DNA from: Paludibaculum sp.
Lineage (GTDB): Bacteria > Acidobacteriota > Terriglobia > Bryobacterales > Bryobacteraceae
Assembly (NCBI GenBank): GCA_029973955.1
Contig: JARKQJ010000091.1
Coordinates: 186,001 to 250,000, forward strand
Length of the DNA: 64,000 nt
Reading direction: 5' to 3'
Of the stretch, positions 1-9,513 are shown in pieces; positions within the stretch are counted from its first letter, which is position 1; each line of letters opens with the position of its first letter. The notes below the pieces were generated by a model. It was given only the letters and a program-made list of their open reading frames with translations. It ran no database searches and was not told the DNA's origin. Both the position numbers and the translations under genes were made by a program.

Positions 1-17
1 GAGAAGACGAGGCATTA

Positions 18-1109
18 GTGAGTAGAGAGATGCTCGCGCTGCAAGATATTGTGGCGCGGCTTCTGAAGGAACGTCAGCCGCTGGAAGCTCTGCGCCTGTT
101 GGAAGACAGCGCCGGACGCCACCAATCCGACAAGCGTCACGCGGAACTTGTGAGGAAAGTCCGCGCCGCGACGGCCCAGCAGGTGGATCGTCAGATCGCC
201 GTGGCGGAGGTGCCATCCGCGCCTTGGCGCTGGAATATCCGCTGGGTTCTGGCAGGACTTGGCATTGCGGCCCTGGCGGCGGCGGTCTGGTTCGTGTCCG
301 GGCGGCCGGAGGCTCTCAAGCATGTGGCGGCGGTGTTGCCGGTGGCGCAGGAAGGCGTTTCTTATTCGGCCGCCCTGCACGCGCAGGCCGGCGCTCCGCC
401 CTATCGCTGGAGCCTGATCGGCGGGTCTGTGCCGGATGGAATCCAGTTCGATGCGGATCGGGGCACATTGGCGGGAACGCCTCACACCGCGGGGGTATTC
501 CAGTTCCGCGTGCGCGTGAGCGACACTTCAGGCAAAGCAGACGACGCCTCCTACCAGCTCATGGTCCAGACTGCCGCACGGAAGGAACGGACCATGCCTG
601 ACGAAATCGCTTCCGGCAAGGCGCCCCAGGGGGCCGGGACTGGCGTGCCGAAAGCAGAGGAAAAGGGAAAGGCCGTTGGCACCTTGGCGTCCGGTTCGAA
701 GCTGCAGAAATCCACCCAGAAGCCCGAGGGAGAGGCCGTGCCATCAACCGTCGGCTCTGAAACTGCGAAACCGCTCCCGCCACCTCCTCCACCGCCGCTG
801 CCATCCTGCCAGCCCGTAGGCCTGGTGGTGGTCAGCAGCATCCCTCCCAGCGGGAAGTTCAACTGGAGCGGATCTCTTCCTCCTGGCGCGGTACTGGCCG
901 TCTGTCACGCTTCGACAACACCTAGAGGCAGGCTCTCCGGATCCCTCCTCTATGCGGGCTGGCCCGTTGAGCTTTCCATTGAGGGAGCGCCTCCCGGAGT
1001 GACTCTGGTGCGCCCGCCCGATGATTCCAACAAGTACGTGGGTTTCATTGTCGAGAACCGGTCGGCGGAGACGGTGGAGACTCTGCGTTTTGCCTGGCGG
1101 CGAAAGTAG
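18..1109 (+). CDS. Membrane-anchored protein with a putative Ig (He_PIG-like) domain, possibly 5'-truncated
   Basis: Not a recognised named gene. Residues 1-70 are charged and helical and resemble a single TPR-like hairpin (LEALRLLEDSAGR). Residues about 72-95 form one transmembrane helix (WVLAGLGIAALAAAVWFVSG). Residues about 108-185 match the putative-Ig pattern (GVSYSAALHAQAGAPPYRWS ... GTLAGTPHTAGVFQFRVRV), followed by a Lys/Glu/Pro-rich linker with a polyproline run near residue 258 and a C-terminal domain of about 100 residues. The topology would be N-in, with the Ig part in the periplasm. The GTG start has a weak GAGG upstream, but the frame stays open to the window edge, so the real start may lie outside. 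The same Ig type recurs in the giant protein downstream, so the two may share an envelope role. Function unknown. Confidence 0.65.
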   Translation: MSREMLALQDIVARLLKERQPLEALRLLEDSAGRHQSDKRHAELVRKVRAATAQQVDRQIAVAEVPSAPWRWNIRWVLAGLGIAALAAAVWFVSGRPEALKHVAAVLPVAQEGVSYSAALHAQAGAPPYRWSLIGGSVPDGIQFDADRGTLAGTPHTAGVFQFRVRVSDTSGKADDASYQLMVQTAARKERTMPDEIASGKAPQGAGTGVPKAEEKGKAVGTLASGSKLQKSTQKPEGEAVPSTVGSETAKPLPPPPPPPLPSCQPVGLVVVSSIPPSGKFNWSGSLPPGAVLAVCHASTTPRGRLSGSLLYAGWPVELSIEGAPPGVTLVRPPDDSNKYVGFIVENRSAETVETLRFAWRRK

Positions 1110-1561
1110 GAATCCTCGCGGCTTCACCGGTGCTGTTTGCCTGCCTCCATCGCCTCTCCCGGCTGCGAATTAGGTTCTCCATAGTTGGGCCGGAAAGATA
1201 AGTCAGGATGTATTGGAACTGGTGTCAGAGTTGGTGTCAGAGTTATTGACGGCCAGGGGCTTTTCGGTTATGCTTGAAGCCGCTCGGAGCGGAGATCTAC
1301 TTGGATTTCCGAGGACATGCCCGAGACTGGGAAGCTGTTTTCATACGCACGCGCAGTCTAATAACAGAACGTTGGTTTGTATTGGCGTGAGGGTCGAAAA
1401 GGAAAGGCCCGTGAGTGCCCGGTTCTGCGATTGGAATGTTGGTTGTTGCCGCGACAGATGGGAATGACGGGGAACTGTTCTGGGGTGTGTGAGGCTCGAA
1501 GTTAACCTGCATTAGGGCGGTCCACTGAGTCGTGGCGTCTAGCCTTCGAAAGGAGACTGCC
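1110..1561. other. 452-nt intergenic stretch without a convincing gene
   Basis: No ORF here has a plausible ribosome binding site together with protein-like composition. An 84-codon frame from 1213 exists but looks random. The stretch contains a perfect 12-bp tandem duplication and probably the promoter and leader of the giant gene that follows, whose AAAGGAGA ribosome binding site lies at about 1549-1556. No clear terminator hairpin was seen. Confidence 0.5.
1221..1244. repeat. Perfect 12-bp tandem direct repeat
   Basis: GGTGTCAGAGTT occurs twice with no spacer (1221-1232 and 1233-1244). It could be a slippage product or a paired operator half-site. Nothing else supports a function. Confidence 0.75.
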
Positions 1562-4500
1562 ATGATTGCGCAGAAGGGTGCATCCGGGATGAGCCGCGGT
1601 GCCTGGGGTTGGGGGCTGAAGCGGGCGGTAGTGGAGCGGCGGTTTGGGAGCGCGGTGTTCGCGGGTAGGGCGGCAAGCGGCCGTGAGGGCCGGAGTCCGG
1701 CGGATGAGGCCAATCCGAAACTGGCAGTCACGTCTACGGATCGGCGCGCCGAATCGATTGCATCAAGGCGCACCGCCAGCTTTTCAATCATCTTCTGCTG
1801 GCTGTGGCTCATCGGCCTGTTCGTATGTGGTTCATCGCCGCTTCTGGCCACCGGCGGGAGTATCCAGGCGGTTAACCTTTCGTGTCAAGTGTACGGTCAG
1901 TCGGTTCAATGGGCCCTCAATGCGGGGGAAGTCAAATACTGCGATCCGGGAAGTTTTTCCGTCACGGTTTTGCGATCGTCGGCCGGGTCGGCCCCCTACA
2001 ACTTCTACCTCACTACTCCCACTGGTTCGACTCTCTCAGTTTTGGGGAGTTCGGCACTTTACGAGACATTTTCATCCTTGACGAATTACGGCTCTTATAC
2101 AGCGCGCGTGGATACGGGGGCTACCTTCACCTTTACTGTGGTTCGTCTGGTACTTTGCACCAGTTACAGTTTGTCCGGCGCAGGTCTTCCCGGGCCGATT
2201 CCAGGAGCGGGCAGCAGCGGAACATTGACTGTCACCCCGGTTCCCGCTGGCTGCAATGAGTACTGGAGCCCTTCGAGCAACCAGTCGTGGTTCACCTTCG
2301 CGGCTGGTTCCGGCGGCCGCGGGAATGGATCCGCCAACTGGACGGCAGCAGCTAACCCTGGTCCAGGCACAAGGAACGCAACGATAACGGTATCTGCAAG
2401 CACCAGCAGCACGATGGCGGTCACACAGTCTCCACCTTCCACCGCTTGTACCTATACCATCTCGAATCCCGGGACGATCAGCGCCGACGGAAATGGGGGG
2501 CCCGGGCAGGTCGGCACCATTACAGGAACTCCTGCCGGCTGCACGGGGAGCTGGACGGTTGCCAGCAATCAACCCTGGCTGACGGTTTCCGGTTCCGGGA
2601 GCGGGCCTGGACCCTCCAGCTTCTCCTGGAGCGCAGCGGTGAACCGAACGGCGCAGAGCAGGACGGCAACAGTCACGGCGGGAGGGGCTTCCAGTATTTG
2701 GACGCAGGTTGGTGCGCCTGCCTGCATTCCTGACAATTACCTCTTTTCGAATTTCACACCCGCAGGGCCAATTCCCGCCACAGGGGGCGCTGGAACCATC
2801 TTCGTGTCCGCCCAGCCGCATCCCTGTTCCACACAATGGACAGCCTCATCGAGTCAACCTTCCTGGCTGACTGTTTCGGGATCGGGTCTTGGCGATACGG
2901 GGACAACGGTGAGTTGGTCGGCTTCCGCCAACCCGACAGCTTCGACCCGCACTGCGAATATCATCGTTGGAACCACTTCCTACGCGGTGACACAGGCTCC
3001 AAACGCCGCTTGCACCAGCGTGACGTTGTCGGGCCCGTCCAGTATTCCCTACACCGCAGGTTCCGGGACAATTACCGTCACTGTTGCCCCATCCGGTTGT
3101 CTTTGGACGTCGTCGAGCAATCAGTCCTGGTTTCGCGCTGCCGGTTCCGGCAGCGGGAACGGATCCATCGCCTGGTCGGCCGACGCCAATCCCTCGGCTT
3201 CCACGCGCAGCGCCACGGTGACGGCAGGTCCTGGCTCGCTCACGATTACCCAACAGGCCGCCCCGGTTCCCAGTTGCAGTTCGCTCACCCTCAGCAACCC
3301 CAGCCCCATCGCATATGGCGGCGATTCGGGAACCATCACCGTGACGGCCTCTCCTTCTCCCTGCACGCTGAGTTGGGTGCCGCAGAGCAGTCAAAGCTGG
3401 TTGAGGGTTTCCGGCAGCGGGAATGGAAGCGGGTCATTTGGCTGGGTGGCCGATGCCAATCCTTCTGCCTCCCAGCGGACCGCCACCATCACCGTGGGCA
3501 GCACGACAATCACGGTCACGCAACAGGCTCTTCTGCCTCCTCCCGACTGTGTCTCCGTCACCCTGAGCAACCCCAGCCCCATTGCGTATGGCGGCGGATC
3601 TGGAACCATCACTGTCACCGCTTCGCCTTCCCCATGCGTCCTGCTGTGGACGCCGGAGAGCAGTCAGAGCTGGCTGGCGGTTTCAGGCAGCGGGAGCGCC
3701 AGCGGTTCCTTCACCTGGGCGGCCAGCGCCAATCCGGGCACGACGCAGAGGACGGCCACCGTGACGGTGGGCAGCACGACCATCACCGTCACGCAGCAGC
3801 CTGCCCCGCCCCGTGACTGCACATCCCTTGCCTTGAGTAACCCCAGCCCCATCTCAAAGGACGGCGGATCCGGGGTCATCTCGGTCAGCGGCGCGCCTGC
3901 CGGATGCACCCTGGCCTGGACACCGTCCAGCAACCAAGGCTGGTTCCGAGTCACCGGCAACGGCAACGGCAGCGGCTCCTTTACCTGGGTGGCCGATGCC
4001 AATCCCACCTCCTCATCACGCGTCGCAATCGTGACGGTGGGCACTGCAACAATTACGATCACTCAGGATTCCACCACCTTTGTGTGCACGTCCTTTATCC
4101 TCAGCAATCCCGGCACAATCGCGAAGGAAGGTGGTTCCGGCCTGATCACGGTGACTGGAACTCCCATTGGCTGCCTGTTGAGTTGGGTGCCGGCGAGCGA
4201 CGCCGCCCAGACCTGGTTTAGGGTTTCGGGCAGCGGCAACGGCAGCGGCTCCTTTACTTGGACGGCAGATCCAAATCCGGGGGCCAACAGCCGGAGTTCC
4301 ACGATTACGGTGGGCACTGCCACGCTGGTTGTGACGCAAGCGGGCACGCCAACGGCCACGTGCAATCAGTTTCTCTTCAGTGGTGGGACGCAGGCTGCTC
4401 CGGAGGGGCAGACGCTCACGATCGGCGTGACTCCGCAGCCCAGCGGGTGCACCACGGTGTGGTCCCCGCAGTTGAGTCCCAGCCTGTCATGGGCAACCAT

Positions 4501-7500
4501 CGTGTCGGGCGGCGGGACTGGAGCGGGCAGCGTGCGCGTCCAGTTCCAGCCGAATGCGACGGGATCGCAGCGCGGCACTCTGCTGATTGTGGGGTCGAGT
4601 TCGGTGTCGCTGTCGCAGGGTACGCAGCCCTGCGTGCTGACGCTGGGCGGACCGTCGCCGGCATCACTTCCGGCCGCGGGCGGACCCGGGACGATCAACG
4701 TGACGGTGACGCCCACAGGCTGCGCGCTGCCATATGCGGTTTCCGCGAACGATGCCTGGCTGCTGCTGCAAACCGCATCGGGCGTGGGGAGCGGAACCAT
4801 CACTTACAAGGCGCAGGCCAACAATACGACCGCGGCGCGCTCCACCGTGATTACCGCCGGTGGACGGACGGCTGCCATCCAGCAGGATGCGCCGAAGGCG
4901 GCGGATTGCGTGGATTACCAGTTGAGTGTGGGGGGGCCGGCCGGCCAGGCCGGCTTCGTACCGAATGCCGGCGGAACAGGCACCGTGACGGTGCGGGGCA
5001 CGCCCGGCGGCTGCCAGACCGCCTGGACGGCCACCTCAAATTCCGGGTGGCTGGAGATCTCCGGGAGTTCGACGGGGCAGGCTCTATCCAGGACGACCCA
5101 CCTGACGCTGCGCTCGGGCCGGTCAGTTGCGGCGGCCCAGGGCCAGGGGGACGGCAGCTTTGTCTACAGCGTGACGAGCGCCAATCCCGGACCGGGCAAG
5201 CGGGTGGCTTATGTGTCCGTCAACGGCCGGGCATTGGCGATCGAGCAGGATGCGCCGCCGCCGGCGCCTTTGTCGATGGTGACCAGTTCGCTCCCTTCGG
5301 GCATGGTGGGCCGGGCCTACTCGGCACAATTGCAGGTGACTGGCGGAACCGCGCCCTATGTCTTCAGCGCCACGAATCTGCCGGCCGGGTTGAGGCTGGG
5401 CAGCAATTCAGGGTTAGTGGAGGGCACGCCGGAGTTGGCGGGGATCAGCAGCGTGACCTTCCGCGTGACCGACAGCGGCGTGCCGGCGCAGTCGCTCAGC
5501 CGCGCGTTTGGGATTGAGATCAGCGAAGTGCCGTGCACGTTTGAACTGACGCCGGCGCAGGTCCGGGCCGGTTCCCTGGCGGAGACGGCGACCCTGCAAC
5601 TGACTGCATCCCAGCGTAACTGCGCCTGGGTGGGAGAGGGGCTGCCTGGATGGGTGAATCTGGACCCCGCCAGCGGATCCGGCAGCGCTTCGGTGAAGCT
5701 CGGGCTACAGCCGAACATGGCGCTGCAGGCCAGGCAGGCGTCGATCCGCATTGCAGGCCAGGCGGTGAGCGTCGAGCAGGCGGCAGCCAGTGTGGCGCCG
5801 CCGCTGGTGGTCTCTCCGCAGAGCCTCTACACCAAGTTGCGTCAGGGCGAGAAGCAGCAGTTGTCCCTCAGCGTTCTGAGCGGCACCGCGCAAGCCGAGA
5901 TCGCCTATGCGGCCTCTCTGCCGGCCGCGCCCCGCTGGCTGAGTCTGGCGTCCGCGGGTTCGCGGACACCGTCAGCGATCAACTTGAGTATTGACGCCGC
6001 GGGGCTCACTCCGGGACGCTACCAGGCGCGGGTGACAGTCTCGGCCCCAGGGGCCGATCCCGCGCTGCGGCAGGTGGACCTGACGATCGATGTCGATCCG
6101 CTGCAGCCGGCCAAGCTCTCGGCCCTGCCGGCGGCTGTGTTGCTGGGCGGCCGGGAGGGCACCGAACTGCAGCACCAGAATCTGGTTCTGGAGAATGTCG
6201 GCGAACAGGGCTTGTCATATTCCGCGCAGCCCTTGTCCGATTGGATCCAACTCGGTGATCAGGGCAGCGTGCAAGGCGACCTTCAGGCCAGGGGCCGTGT
6301 CACCGTCCCAATGATCGTGGATGTCAGCAAGCTGCCCGCCGGCGCCTACCGAAGCTCGATCCGGCTGACCAGCGCCACAACGCTTCAATCGATCGACATT
6401 CCCGTGGCGGTGGTCCTGGCCGCGGTGGAAAAGCCGCGTCTCGACCTCTCGCAGCAGGGGCTCACCATGCTGACCGGGACCGAGTTCACGAAAGACATGC
6501 TCACCGTGCCGGTGGGTGTGCTCAACACGGGGGCCGGCACGCTGACATGGACCGCCTCTACCGGCACGCCCTGGTTGCGGCTGGTGAACCCCTCGGGCGA
6601 GGCGGTGGCGAACTCGAACAACATCCGGCGGTTTGAGGTTGGGTTCAATACGTCGGAGGTGAACAAGTTGGGCGCCGGCCGCTATGAGGGAGCGGTCCGG
6701 GTGGATTCGCCGGAGGGCGGTAGCCGGGACTTGAAGGTGACTCTGGACAAGCGGGGCGCCTATCAACTGCCCTTTACCGTGGCTCCGACCGGCCTCGTGT
6801 TTGTGTCCGAGGAAGGGGGCGTTCCGCCGGCTAGTCAGGAGGTGAAAGTCTACAGCCGGTCTTTGACGCGCGACCTGCAGGTGAGCGTCACGCAGGCGGC
6901 CTGGATTGAGCCGGCGATGAAGTCGTTCACGCTGAAAAGTGGCGCAGAGGCCGCCGTTCGGTTTGACGTGAAGGGGAGTACTTCGAATCCCGGCACCTAC
7001 CGGGACGCCGTGCGGATTTCCGCGGACGGGCAGACGGTGGAAGTCCAGGTCGCCTGGATGATCGTGCCCCGCGGTACCCTGACTTCCTTGAGTTGTAGCA
7101 CTGCGCCCCCCGTGGCCGCCCTGACCAGTCTTCCATCGGATTTCGTCATCTCGGCCGGAGATCCAATCCAGCTTGTGGCCACCGCACTGGATGGCTGTGG
7201 CAGCCCGCTGACCGAAGGCTCCGTGGTGGCTTCGTTCTCCAATGGCGACAGTCCGTTGGGGCTGCGTCCCATCGGCGATGGAGCCTGGGAAGGAACATGG
7301 GTGCCGAAACGCGACGCCGCGGACCGCGTGGTGGTTCGCGTGATCGCCTCGGCCGCCGGGGCCGGTGACAAGCCGCCGGAGGCGGCGGAGGGCTTTAGCG
7401 TGGCCGGGATTCTGCAGCCCAACATCGCCACGCCGGCGATCGAGGATAACGGTGTCGTCAACCTTGCCTCGCCCGGAGAGAGTGGCGCTCCGCTGGCGCC

Positions 7501-8185
7501 GGGTACCTGGGTGACGATCAACGGTTTGAACCTGGCGAATGCGCCGACGAATGCGGACGGCAATCCGCTGCCGTCTCGGCTTGGCGAGACCTCCGTGAGC
7601 TTTGGCGGCCGCGAGTTGCCTCTGCTGCAGGTCAATTCCGCCCAGGTGCTAGCGCAGTTGCCCTACGATGCCGACTCAGGCCTGACCTCGCAACTCGTGG
7701 TCCGGCGCGGACAGAGCGCCAGCGCGCCGGAATCGGTGGCCATCGCCTCCAGCACGCCGCGCGTCTTCACCACGGACGGCTCAGGTCAGGGGCAGGGAGT
7801 GATCGTGGATGCTGCCACCGGCCTGCTGGCGGGCGACGACAGCCCGTTGTCGGCCGGGCAACGCGTCTACATCTATGCCGCTGGACTGGGCGCCGTCACA
7901 CCGCTGATCGAGGCGGGATCGGCAGCGCCTCCCGACGCCCTGCCCAGCGTCGTCAATCCGGTGCGTGTTCTCTTTGACGGGATTCCGGCGCAAGTGGAAT
8001 CCGCCGTCCTTGCCTCTTCCGACCTGCAAGGCGCGGAGAAGTGGCTGGAGCGGCTGAGACCCGCCTATGTCGGCATCTATCGCATCACTGCCATCGTGCC
8101 CGAGGGGCTGACGCCGGGCACGGTGCGCATGCTCGTAGTGTCGGGCGAGGCGAGAAGCCTGCCCATTTCCCTGAGACTCCAATGA
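1562..8185 (+). CDS. Giant secreted BACON-repeat / putative-Ig protein with TIGR03437 C-terminal domain
   Basis: A 2207-aa predicted surface or secreted protein. I chose the ATG at 1562 because AAAGGAGA sits 5-6 nt upstream; a GTG at 1532 in the same frame lacks this. About 75 basic residues precede a hydrophobic segment (SIIFCWLWLIGLFVCGSSPL), giving an unusually long pre-signal region. From about residue 199 eleven consecutive BACON-like beta repeats of about 90 residues follow, each of the pattern C..LS.P..I...GGSGTITV...P.GC...W...SNQSW...SGSG....W.A.ANP...R.ATITV....VTQ. Then come one He_PIG domain (about 1240-1325), a twelfth shorter Cys-paired repeat, several Ig-like segments, and a C-terminal TIGR03437-type domain (about 1955-2207, VNLASPGESG ... 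LGAVTPLIEAG). BACON domains are proposed to bind glycans or mucin. Its stop is followed at once by a small outer-membrane barrel gene. The glycan-binding role is inference. Confidence 0.85.
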   Translation: MIAQKGASGMSRGAWGWGLKRAVVERRFGSAVFAGRAASGREGRSPADEANPKLAVTSTDRRAESIASRRTASFSIIFCWLWLIGLFVCGSSPLLATGGSIQAVNLSCQVYGQSVQWALNAGEVKYCDPGSFSVTVLRSSAGSAPYNFYLTTPTGSTLSVLGSSALYETFSSLTNYGSYTARVDTGATFTFTVVRLVLCTSYSLSGAGLPGPIPGAGSSGTLTVTPVPAGCNEYWSPSSNQSWFTFAAGSGGRGNGSANWTAAANPGPGTRNATITVSASTSSTMAVTQSPPSTACTYTISNPGTISADGNGGPGQVGTITGTPAGCTGSWTVASNQPWLTVSGSGSGPGPSSFSWSAAVNRTAQSRTATVTAGGASSIWTQVGAPACIPDNYLFSNFTPAGPIPATGGAGTIFVSAQPHPCSTQWTASSSQPSWLTVSGSGLGDTGTTVSWSASANPTASTRTANIIVGTTSYAVTQAPNAACTSVTLSGPSSIPYTAGSGTITVTVAPSGCLWTSSSNQSWFRAAGSGSGNGSIAWSADANPSASTRSATVTAGPGSLTITQQAAPVPSCSSLTLSNPSPIAYGGDSGTITVTASPSPCTLSWVPQSSQSWLRVSGSGNGSGSFGWVADANPSASQRTATITVGSTTITVTQQALLPPPDCVSVTLSNPSPIAYGGGSGTITVTASPSPCVLLWTPESSQSWLAVSGSGSASGSFTWAASANPGTTQRTATVTVGSTTITVTQQPAPPRDCTSLALSNPSPISKDGGSGVISVSGAPAGCTLAWTPSSNQGWFRVTGNGNGSGSFTWVADANPTSSSRVAIVTVGTATITITQDSTTFVCTSFILSNPGTIAKEGGSGLITVTGTPIGCLLSWVPASDAAQTWFRVSGSGNGSGSFTWTADPNPGANSRSSTITVGTATLVVTQAGTPTATCNQFLFSGGTQAAPEGQTLTIGVTPQPSGCTTVWSPQLSPSLSWATIVSGGGTGAGSVRVQFQPNATGSQRGTLLIVGSSSVSLSQGTQPCVLTLGGPSPASLPAAGGPGTINVTVTPTGCALPYAVSANDAWLLLQTASGVGSGTITYKAQANNTTAARSTVITAGGRTAAIQQDAPKAADCVDYQLSVGGPAGQAGFVPNAGGTGTVTVRGTPGGCQTAWTATSNSGWLEISGSSTGQALSRTTHLTLRSGRSVAAAQGQGDGSFVYSVTSANPGPGKRVAYVSVNGRALAIEQDAPPPAPLSMVTSSLPSGMVGRAYSAQLQVTGGTAPYVFSATNLPAGLRLGSNSGLVEGTPELAGISSVTFRVTDSGVPAQSLSRAFGIEISEVPCTFELTPAQVRAGSLAETATLQLTASQRNCAWVGEGLPGWVNLDPASGSGSASVKLGLQPNMALQARQASIRIAGQAVSVEQAAASVAPPLVVSPQSLYTKLRQGEKQQLSLSVLSGTAQAEIAYAASLPAAPRWLSLASAGSRTPSAINLSIDAAGLTPGRYQARVTVSAPGADPALRQVDLTIDVDPLQPAKLSALPAAVLLGGREGTELQHQNLVLENVGEQGLSYSAQPLSDWIQLGDQGSVQGDLQARGRVTVPMIVDVSKLPAGAYRSSIRLTSATTLQSIDIPVAVVLAAVEKPRLDLSQQGLTMLTGTEFTKDMLTVPVGVLNTGAGTLTWTASTGTPWLRLVNPSGEAVANSNNIRRFEVGFNTSEVNKLGAGRYEGAVRVDSPEGGSRDLKVTLDKRGAYQLPFTVAPTGLVFVSEEGGVPPASQEVKVYSRSLTRDLQVSVTQAAWIEPAMKSFTLKSGAEAAVRFDVKGSTSNPGTYRDAVRISADGQTVEVQVAWMIVPRGTLTSLSCSTAPPVAALTSLPSDFVISAGDPIQLVATALDGCGSPLTEGSVVASFSNGDSPLGLRPIGDGAWEGTWVPKRDAADRVVVRVIASAAGAGDKPPEAAEGFSVAGILQPNIATPAIEDNGVVNLASPGESGAPLAPGTWVTINGLNLANAPTNADGNPLPSRLGETSVSFGGRELPLLQVNSAQVLAQLPYDADSGLTSQLVVRRGQSASAPESVAIASSTPRVFTTDGSGQGQGVIVDAATGLLAGDDSPLSAGQRVYIYAAGLGAVTPLIEAGSAAPPDALPSVVNPVRVLFDGIPAQVESAVLASSDLQGAEKWLERLRPAYVGIYRITAIVPEGLTPGTVRMLVVSGEARSLPISLRLQ
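2156..5270 (+). repeat. Array of eleven in-frame BACON-like coding repeats
   Basis: Each repeat unit is about 260-290 nt and opens with a Cys codon. A second Cys lies about 27-30 residues later, in the P-x-G-C or P-x-P-C context. Neighbouring units are also similar as DNA: the stretch around AGCAACCCCAGCCCCAT recurs near 3293, 3566 and 3837, and units 5-7 are the closest, which points to recent tandem duplication there. The outer units are more diverged. Confidence 0.85.
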
Positions 8186-8205
8186 ACCAAGGTGACATCA
8201 ACAAC

Positions 8206-8841
8206 ATGTTCCGCATCCTCCAACTCTCTCTGCTCGCTCTCACGCTCAGTGCGACATGCCCCTGTTTGTACGCCGCGGATGCCCCCAGCGTCCGCAAGGA
8301 TGTCTTTGAATTTGGCGCCTTCGTGGGCTCGAACTTCGCTCCCGGACAGAACGGCGCCAACTTCGACGGCTTCCGCGCGATGGGAGGCGGCAATGTAACC
8401 TACTCCATTCACAAGTGGGTGCTGCCGTACTTTGAGTACGGCTACTTTCCGGAAGTGGCCGGCAGCTTCCGGCCCGAAGGTGCCACTCGCCGCATCGACT
8501 ACACGAACACGATTCATGACTTCCACGGCGGTGTCCACCTGCGTACCGATCCGATTCCGGGCACCGGCCTAGTCCCCTATGCGGTGATCGGGTTCGGCGG
8601 GGTCCACACGAGCTTTACCGGCACAGAGTTCTACGACAACGGGAGCGAGGCTACTCTGCCGAAGGAATCGGCGATGCTGCCGTGTTTCAATGTGGGCGGA
8701 GGCCTTCGCTACTACTTCAACGAGAATTTCGGCATCCGCGGCGAGATGAAGTTCTATCGGCCTTTCAATGGAACAGACCGGCTCACGCAGGGCTTCGGGA
8801 AGGTCGAATTCGGCATCTTCTGGCAGAAGAAGGTGAAGTAG
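8206..8841 (+). CDS. Small outer-membrane beta-barrel protein (OmpA/OmpW-like size), coupled to the giant BACON gene
   Basis: A 211-aa protein with a Sec signal (MFRILQLSLLALTLSATCPC, then LYAADA) followed by alternating amphipathic beta strands rich in Gly and aromatic residues, as expected for an eight-stranded barrel. The family match is to generic outer-membrane beta-barrel proteins. I prefer the ATG at 8206, which puts the signal peptide first and has AAGGTGA at 8188-8194. An in-frame ATG at 8182 overlaps the preceding stop as ATGA and is an alternative. Either way the gene is tightly linked to the giant secreted protein. A similar barrel follows the second TIGR03437 protein at 51140, so it may anchor, secrete or fold that partner (inference). 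Confidence 0.8.
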   Translation: MFRILQLSLLALTLSATCPCLYAADAPSVRKDVFEFGAFVGSNFAPGQNGANFDGFRAMGGGNVTYSIHKWVLPYFEYGYFPEVAGSFRPEGATRRIDYTNTIHDFHGGVHLRTDPIPGTGLVPYAVIGFGGVHTSFTGTEFYDNGSEATLPKESAMLPCFNVGGGLRYYFNENFGIRGEMKFYRPFNGTDRLTQGFGKVEFGIFWQKKVK

Positions 8842-8982
8842 CCGCCTGGGCTGGCTGTCGGACGGGGCCGGCGTCGCCCGCACTCGGTAGCGCGTGCCGC
8901 GGAGGGAAGAGATCCGCCCCTCCACGCCGGGCCATCTACACGATAGGATGCGCAATGCGGCGCCGCACGGAAAGGGGCGCAA

Positions 8983-9429
8983 ATGGCTGGATTCCTGGTT
9001 GCATCCACACTCATCGAACTCCCGGCGGTGCGGGTGTTGCCTGAGTCTCCCACGCGGGACCCCGGCGCATGGCTGCTGGGCCGGTACATCACCGTGAAAC
9101 TCATCGGAGAAGTGGAGGGGGTTCGAGTTCACACCGACGGCAGGAACTTCCCCGGACGTCCGGCCTCAGCCCCTGGAGGGGCCTGGATCGCTTTGGAGGA
9201 CGTCGTGTTTTCGTCCACGGAATTCGCGTCAAACCGGTCGCTGCCCGGCCTATTTACGCATGTCGGGATCGCGGTGGCGCCGGCGTTCTGCACGGTCAAC
9301 ATCGGCGTCTGCAGCCCGAAGTTCGGCGGGGTCGGCCACGGCGTTCAGGCTGAGTACGTATGCGGGCCGGCGTTCCGATTTCAACAGCTTTACAGGAACG
9401 TGTGGCACAACTCCTACGGCAATGCCTGA
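8983..9429 (+). CDS. Hypothetical 148-aa protein
   Basis: No family recognised. The ORF has a good ribosome binding site (AAAGGGG, 5-6 nt before ATG) and a protein-like composition. It has no signal peptide. Its centre is Gly- and hydrophobic-rich with three Cys (FCTVNIGVCSPKFGGVGHG and EYVCGPAFRF), and the C-terminus is aromatic (LYRNVWHNSYGNA). The C-terminal half looks more conserved-like than the N-terminal half, so it may be a remnant or the tip domain of a larger protein. It stands alone between the barrel gene and the pseudo-caspase gene. Confidence 0.45.
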   Translation: MAGFLVASTLIELPAVRVLPESPTRDPGAWLLGRYITVKLIGEVEGVRVHTDGRNFPGRPASAPGGAWIALEDVVFSSTEFASNRSLPGLFTHVGIAVAPAFCTVNIGVCSPKFGGVGHGVQAEYVCGPAFRFQQLYRNVWHNSYGNA

Positions 9430-9498
9430 CCGGAGAAGGCCGTCCGGAAGGGGGCGCTTGGGGCGTGCCCGGCATCGCGCAAATCGAGCGACTGATGG

Positions 9499-9504
9499 TA
9501 CATT
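9499..9504 (+). promoter_or_regulatory. Putative -10 box of a leaderless transcript
   Basis: TACATT lies 9 nt before the ATG at 9514. No Shine-Dalgarno sequence is present, so transcription would begin at or next to the start codon. The same geometry is seen at several other genes in this window. Confidence 0.4.
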
Positions 9505-9513
9505 GTGGGTCTG

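Noticed and set aside
1213-1467. 84-codon ORF starting with MELVSELVSELL
   Set aside because: Weak upstream signal and random composition; its start is just the 12-bp tandem duplication read in frame.
2156-5270. Regular repeats considered as a CRISPR or satellite array
   Set aside because: Units are about 270 nt, in frame and protein-coding; there is no short repeat-spacer pattern and no cas gene.
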